Shown: positions 12,582 to 15,250 of the stretch, piece after piece
Layout of the letters: each line of letters begins with the position of its first letter
Numbering within the stretch: the stretch's first letter is position 1
Assembly: GCA_030672605.1 (NCBI GenBank)
Contig: DAOVGE010000106.1
Location: 1 to 15,250, forward strand
Length of the DNA: 15,250 bases
From: Methanosarcinales archaeon
GTDB lineage: Archaea > Halobacteriota > Methanosarcinia > Methanosarcinales > Methanogasteraceae
Direction: 5' to 3'
Notes under the pieces: generated by a model
The model's input: only the letters and a program-made list of their open reading frames with translations
The model's database searches: none
Told to the model about the DNA's origin: nothing
Program-made: the position numbers and the translations under genes

Positions 12582-13751
12582 CTATTGCACGCCCAGATCA
12601 GTGACCAGATACTCGTTGAACGCACTCCCTTTCCGAACCGCAGTCCAACTCTTATGTTTGATCGTTGCATTACATGGCTGGAACGCCGCGAAATCAACAA
12701 ACCCGGCATTTCCGGGGAGGGTCTGGTTGAAATACGCAACGCTCTCGGCATTGACCGTAACATTCCAATCAGGGGTTGAATAGGTGACTGTAGCCGGTCT
12801 CCACCTGTTAAACTCAATTTCATTGATCCAATCCGACTCTATGATCGTTATTTCATCACCCGAGTATTCCGCAATCACCTTTCCGGAATACTTATCCACC
12901 TTCAGCAATGTCAGATGTTTGTACGAATAGTTCTCGTAACCATCTGTCAAACTCCTGACCGCGTAGATGACCGCCTGATAGTCCCCTGCCGTAACTTCAG
13001 ACCAGCTCCATCCATGCATATCCATTGGCCATGGCTGGCTGCTGCTGGGAATCATGTGGTCCATATATCCTTCTCCGCCACCGCGTTTGACCCGGTATGT
13101 CTTATTGTTCAGAACAATCGAACCGCTGAGGGTGCCGTATGAATGCTCATAAGTGACAAAGTTGAGCGGTTGATCTGCCTGGTCGATCGTCTTCTCCGCG
13201 ACAGGCCAGAAGACCAGATCGGCATCCACGACGTCAGATTTATAATTCAACCGGTATCCGGTGAGTGCTGCGCCACAGAACTTCTGCAAGCCACCAGGGT
13301 ATCCAAAGTACACAAAAGGCGTATGCAATGATACGAAATGGCTGACCGTGTCATGTGGAATGTAGGTCTCGGCATAATAGAATGTCGGCGTCTCATTGTT
13401 GGGAAAAAGCCCGGAGAACGTGAGTAGATGGGAGAGCTGTGCCCCATTCAGATCGATGAGCATAGGCGATTCCTGATGCGCCAGAACGGCAAAGAACCCC
13501 AGGTCATTCACTTCGGCGCCATCGTCAGCGACCAGACTCAACTTTCCGTTTAGGTACCACCATTCTGCCGTCAGGTTGGCGCCGAAATCGGTCTCCAGAT
13601 GTCCACCTTCCGTAAAGTCCAGAAGTGGCATCATTGCATGCGATCCGCAAAATCCCGTTTCTGCGGATCCTGCTACTTCTGCTACAGACAATCCCATAAC
13701 AGACGTTATTACGATCAATATACTAAGTACAGTTCCTGTTTTTGTATTCAT
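12582..13751 (-). CDS. Secreted CrtC/AttH-like (lipocalin-like) protein
   Basis: The 389-aa protein has an N-terminal signal peptide (Lys4, hydrophobic 7-24, possible cleavage after AGSA at 30) and a body resembling the CrtC/AttH superfamily, a double beta-barrel fold that includes hydroxyneurosporene (carotenoid 1,2-) hydratase. Marker segments are AEWWYLNGKL (62-71), GEGYMDHM (226-233) and MHGWSWSEV (245-253), which correspond to the family's EWWY, G-x-x-W/Y-x-D-H and GW-x-W motifs. Seven N-glycosylation sequons (NLT, NET, NKT, NYS, NVT, NQT, NAT) suit an exported, glycosylated archaeal protein. The start is firm because AAAGGAG (13763-13769 complement) lies at good spacing. The substrate is unknown; carotenoid hydration is not implied. 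It is transcribed alone, between a MITE-like element and a gene-poor region. Confidence 0.75.
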   Translation of the reverse strand: MNTKTGTVLSILIVITSVMGLSVAEVAGSAETGFCGSHAMMPLLDFTEGGHLETDFGANLTAEWWYLNGKLSLVADDGAEVNDLGFFAVLAHQESPMLIDLNGAQLSHLLTFSGLFPNNETPTFYYAETYIPHDTVSHFVSLHTPFVYFGYPGGLQKFCGAALTGYRLNYKSDVVDADLVFWPVAEKTIDQADQPLNFVTYEHSYGTLSGSIVLNNKTYRVKRGGGEGYMDHMIPSSSQPWPMDMHGWSWSEVTAGDYQAVIYAVRSLTDGYENYSYKHLTLLKVDKYSGKVIAEYSGDEITIIESDWINEIEFNRWRPATVTYSTPDWNVTVNAESVAYFNQTLPGNAGFVDFAAFQPCNATIKHKSWTAVRKGSAFNEYLVTDLGVQ

Positions 13752-14455
13752 TTAGTTGTTATCTCCTTTCTGCCATTGAACTCCGCACTTAGAGCCCGTC
13801 CGAAACGTTATCCGGTCATCTCGCAGACAGACTTGTGAGCAGTGCGCATGCGCAATGGCGGTTTGCTACGTGCGCGCATGACTCTGTGTCAGTATGCTCA
13901 CCTCCGCGACCACTCATGTACGATCCATCAGAGTATGAATAGAGGCGCGGGAAGCCTGATACCGTACCATTCCCGAACGTTGTTGGGGCATCATGCGCAC
14001 TCTGCTATTTGTTTATTCACTTATAAGTGTTACGAAATATATATCAGCAAGTGTTACTGCAGGTACAGGAACTGGAATTCCGACCGGCTGTTTTATAGCA
14101 GGCATTTCGTCTGCTACTGCGCAAGAGACTTTTAATTTCTTCTGGTCGGCTGAAAAACAGGATACCGATCCTGCAAACACTGGTGCGATTGGATTGGCGA
14201 AATCCGTGAAATCGGTGTTAATCTGTGGCTAAAAGTTTTATTTGCCACTGATTAACGCAGATTACGCAGATTAACGGTGTAAATTACTTTTCAGATCGAT
14301 GGTGCCCCATTATAGCAGTTGTGCTTACATAAGACAATCCAATGTGCCCAGAAAATAATAATAAGTCTCGAATTTCTCTCTGAAAAAGAAAAAGCAAGGG
14401 TCAGATGTAAGCACCCACGCTCAAATCTGCCCAACGCTTTCACTCGAGCGCACTT
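13752..14455. other. Gene-poor 700-bp region, possible remnant ORF
   Basis: No convincing gene is seen. A 79-codon frame at 13993-14232 (+) starts with a hydrophobic stretch (LLFVYSLISV) but lacks a ribosome binding site, and its last 12 codons fall inside the repeat at 14197-14276, so it is probably chance or a remnant. Short palindromes occur: TGCGCATGCGCA (13843-13854) and CACTTATAAGTG (14028-14039), the latter within an AT-rich island next to ATATATAT-like sequence (about 14036-14044). An A-rich tract (14381-14397) gives oligo-T on the minus strand and may terminate the gene ending at 14456. Confidence 0.6.
14197..14276. repeat. Imperfect inverted repeat of the TTAATCTG-GTGG type
   Basis: The inner arms 14217-14229 (GTTAATCTGTGGC) and 14244-14256 match at 12 of 13 positions as reverse complements around a 14-base loop. 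Pairing continues more loosely outward to about 14199 and 14274, where AATC-type units recur every 8-9 bp on both arms. The layout, short units repeated within the arms of a hairpin, is the same as at 41-125 although the unit differs. Confidence 0.75.
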
Positions 14456-15250
14456 TCACTCAGTCTCCGCCCGCCTCAGTACCTGGGTGCCTGCCCAATT
14501 GCACACCAGATTGCAATCATCGCCATACCCGCGCATGATGGCGTTCAGGACAATCTTTTCTCCGCAATAAAGAACATTCCCAGTCCAAGTAGTTTCGAAG
14601 CGCATCATCCCCATCTCCGGAACGTCCTGGCAACCAGCGAACGAGAGCATTATGTTATCCCCAGCAGTGGATCCGATGCAGAAGAACTCTTCAGAACCTT
14701 CCTCAACGGTCACAATCAACAAGGATCCATGCTGCTCAAAAGTCCAGTTCCCGCCTTCCTCTTGATAAGGGAGACCAAACTCGGCGGATAGTGCCCCTTC
14801 GGGGTCAGCGTAGAATGCCTCGTTTGTGCAGGTGTACTTGCCAGAGATGTCGATTATATGGGTCGGCAAGTGGTTGGGATCAAAGTCTTCCCACGGGTCT
14901 TGTAGTGTTGTTACCCCATACACCGCAACCGACCAGCCGTGACCATCTCCGAGGATTACGTGCTTTCTGTCGCTTGCACCGGTTGGCACGATGTCGAGAT
15001 TGAGACCCGCAATGATGCCGCCGGAATCGATGTCAGCCACACCGACATGCCCGACAAAGTCACCGGTCTTTGTGTACACATTTGCCCCATGCCCACCGTG
15101 GTAGGTGATATAGACAAGCCCGCTGTCAGGATCAACATCGACATCGAGTGGCATGAGAACTGCCTCTTCATAGCTCGGGTCGTGCGCCATGACGTGAGCC
15201 AGCGATTCGGAGTAGCGTGTGTAGTCCGCGGGGAGCGGCGGCGCCTCCAC
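14456..15250 (-). CDS. 3' part of an exported-type protein: beta-propeller-like repeat plus Cys-rich beta domain
   Basis: The frame is open to the window edge, so the N-terminus is missing; the GTG at 15250 is unlikely to be the true start. The 264 visible residues fall in two parts. Residues about 30-115 show a propeller-blade pattern (DVDVDPDSGLVYITYHGGHGANVY, then GDFVGHVGV), like NHL or YVTN blades. After a linker, residues about 138-264 form a beta-rich domain beginning ISGKYTCTNEAF and ending WAGTQVLRRAETE, a layout like small lipocalin-type barrels. This domain has six cysteines, which suggests three disulfides and an extracytoplasmic location. There is one sequon (NWT). The function is unknown. 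The neighbour at 12582 is also a secreted beta-barrel protein on the same strand. Confidence 0.65.
   Translation of the reverse strand: MEAPPLPADYTRYSESLAHVMAHDPSYEEAVLMPLDVDVDPDSGLVYITYHGGHGANVYTKTGDFVGHVGVADIDSGGIIAGLNLDIVPTGASDRKHVILGDGHGWSVAVYGVTTLQDPWEDFDPNHLPTHIIDISGKYTCTNEAFYADPEGALSAEFGLPYQEEGGNWTFEQHGSLLIVTVEEGSEEFFCIGSTAGDNIMLSFAGCQDVPEMGMMRFETTWTGNVLYCGEKIVLNAIMRGYGDDCNLVCNWAGTQVLRRAETE

Noticed and set aside
12302..13417. 14-base match (AAAAGCCCGGAGAA) between the MITE-like element and the CrtC/AttH-like gene (about 13404-13417)
   Set aside because: A 14-base match is close to what chance gives in a 15-kb window, and nothing flanking it matches.
13842..14135. 97-codon + strand frame in the gene-poor region
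   Set aside because: The composition is rich in Cys, His, Arg and Tyr with no domain pattern, there is no ribosome binding site, and it overlaps another equally weak frame.
13993..14232. 79-codon frame with a hydrophobic start as a small secreted protein
   Set aside because: No ribosome binding site is seen, and the last 12 codons lie in the inverted repeat at 14197-14276, so the frame is more likely chance or a remnant.

Overview
The window looks like a chromosomal segment of a euryarchaeon, probably a methanogen or a methanogen relative (Methanomicrobia, Syntrophoarchaeia or ANME-like). The grounds are archaeal EF-2, an archaeal RNase J followed by an isoprenoid diphosphate synthase, a stand-alone TRAM protein, a Tsr3 (DUF367) rRNA-modifying enzyme, an archaeal Vms1-like release factor, a tRNA gene without encoded CCA, and TATA-like boxes close to start codons. 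The lineage is inferred from gene content; no phylogeny was run.

Layout. 1-296: a hairpin-forming repeat, then a Vms1-like peptidyl-tRNA hydrolase (297-1253, +). 1295-2431 (-): pdxS behind a small unknown gene. 2654-3717 (+): a TRAM protein with a good terminator, then aroQ-type chorismate mutase overlapping purE by one base. 3775-5964 (+): EF-2. 5965-6617: no genes, packed with two kinds of repeat. 6618-9649 (-): a three-gene run transcribed as pyruvate-kinase-C-terminal-like protein, RNase J, polyprenyl synthase, headed by tRNA-Gly(CCC) (9668-9738). 9797-10543 (+): purC, divergent from the tRNA. 10728-11225: tsr3. 11329-11702: a 33-codon ORF overlapping a 91-aa unknown gene. 11709-12188 (-): a two-CBS-domain protein. 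12277-12409: a MITE-like element. 12582-13751 (-): a secreted CrtC/AttH-like protein. 13752-14455: no convincing gene. 14456-15250 (-): the 3' part of a probably exported protein that continues past the window.

How the genes fit together. Most are housekeeping: translation and its quality control (EF-2, tRNA-Gly, Tsr3, Vms1-like), RNA handling (TRAM, RNase J), purine synthesis (purE, purC), aromatic amino acid synthesis (chorismate mutase), vitamin B6 (pdxS) and archaeal lipid precursors (polyprenyl synthase). The right end is accessory and extracytoplasmic.

The most notable non-genic signal is a pair of inverted elements of about 150 bp (6006-6157 and 10562-10719). They bound a 4.4-kb block from the polyprenyl synthase to purC. 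At least four other repeat types sit in the intergenic gaps. I found no CRISPR array, transposase, toxin-antitoxin pair, defence island or obvious new multi-gene system. The best candidates for novelty are the repeats, the small unknown ORFs and the secreted proteins at the right end.
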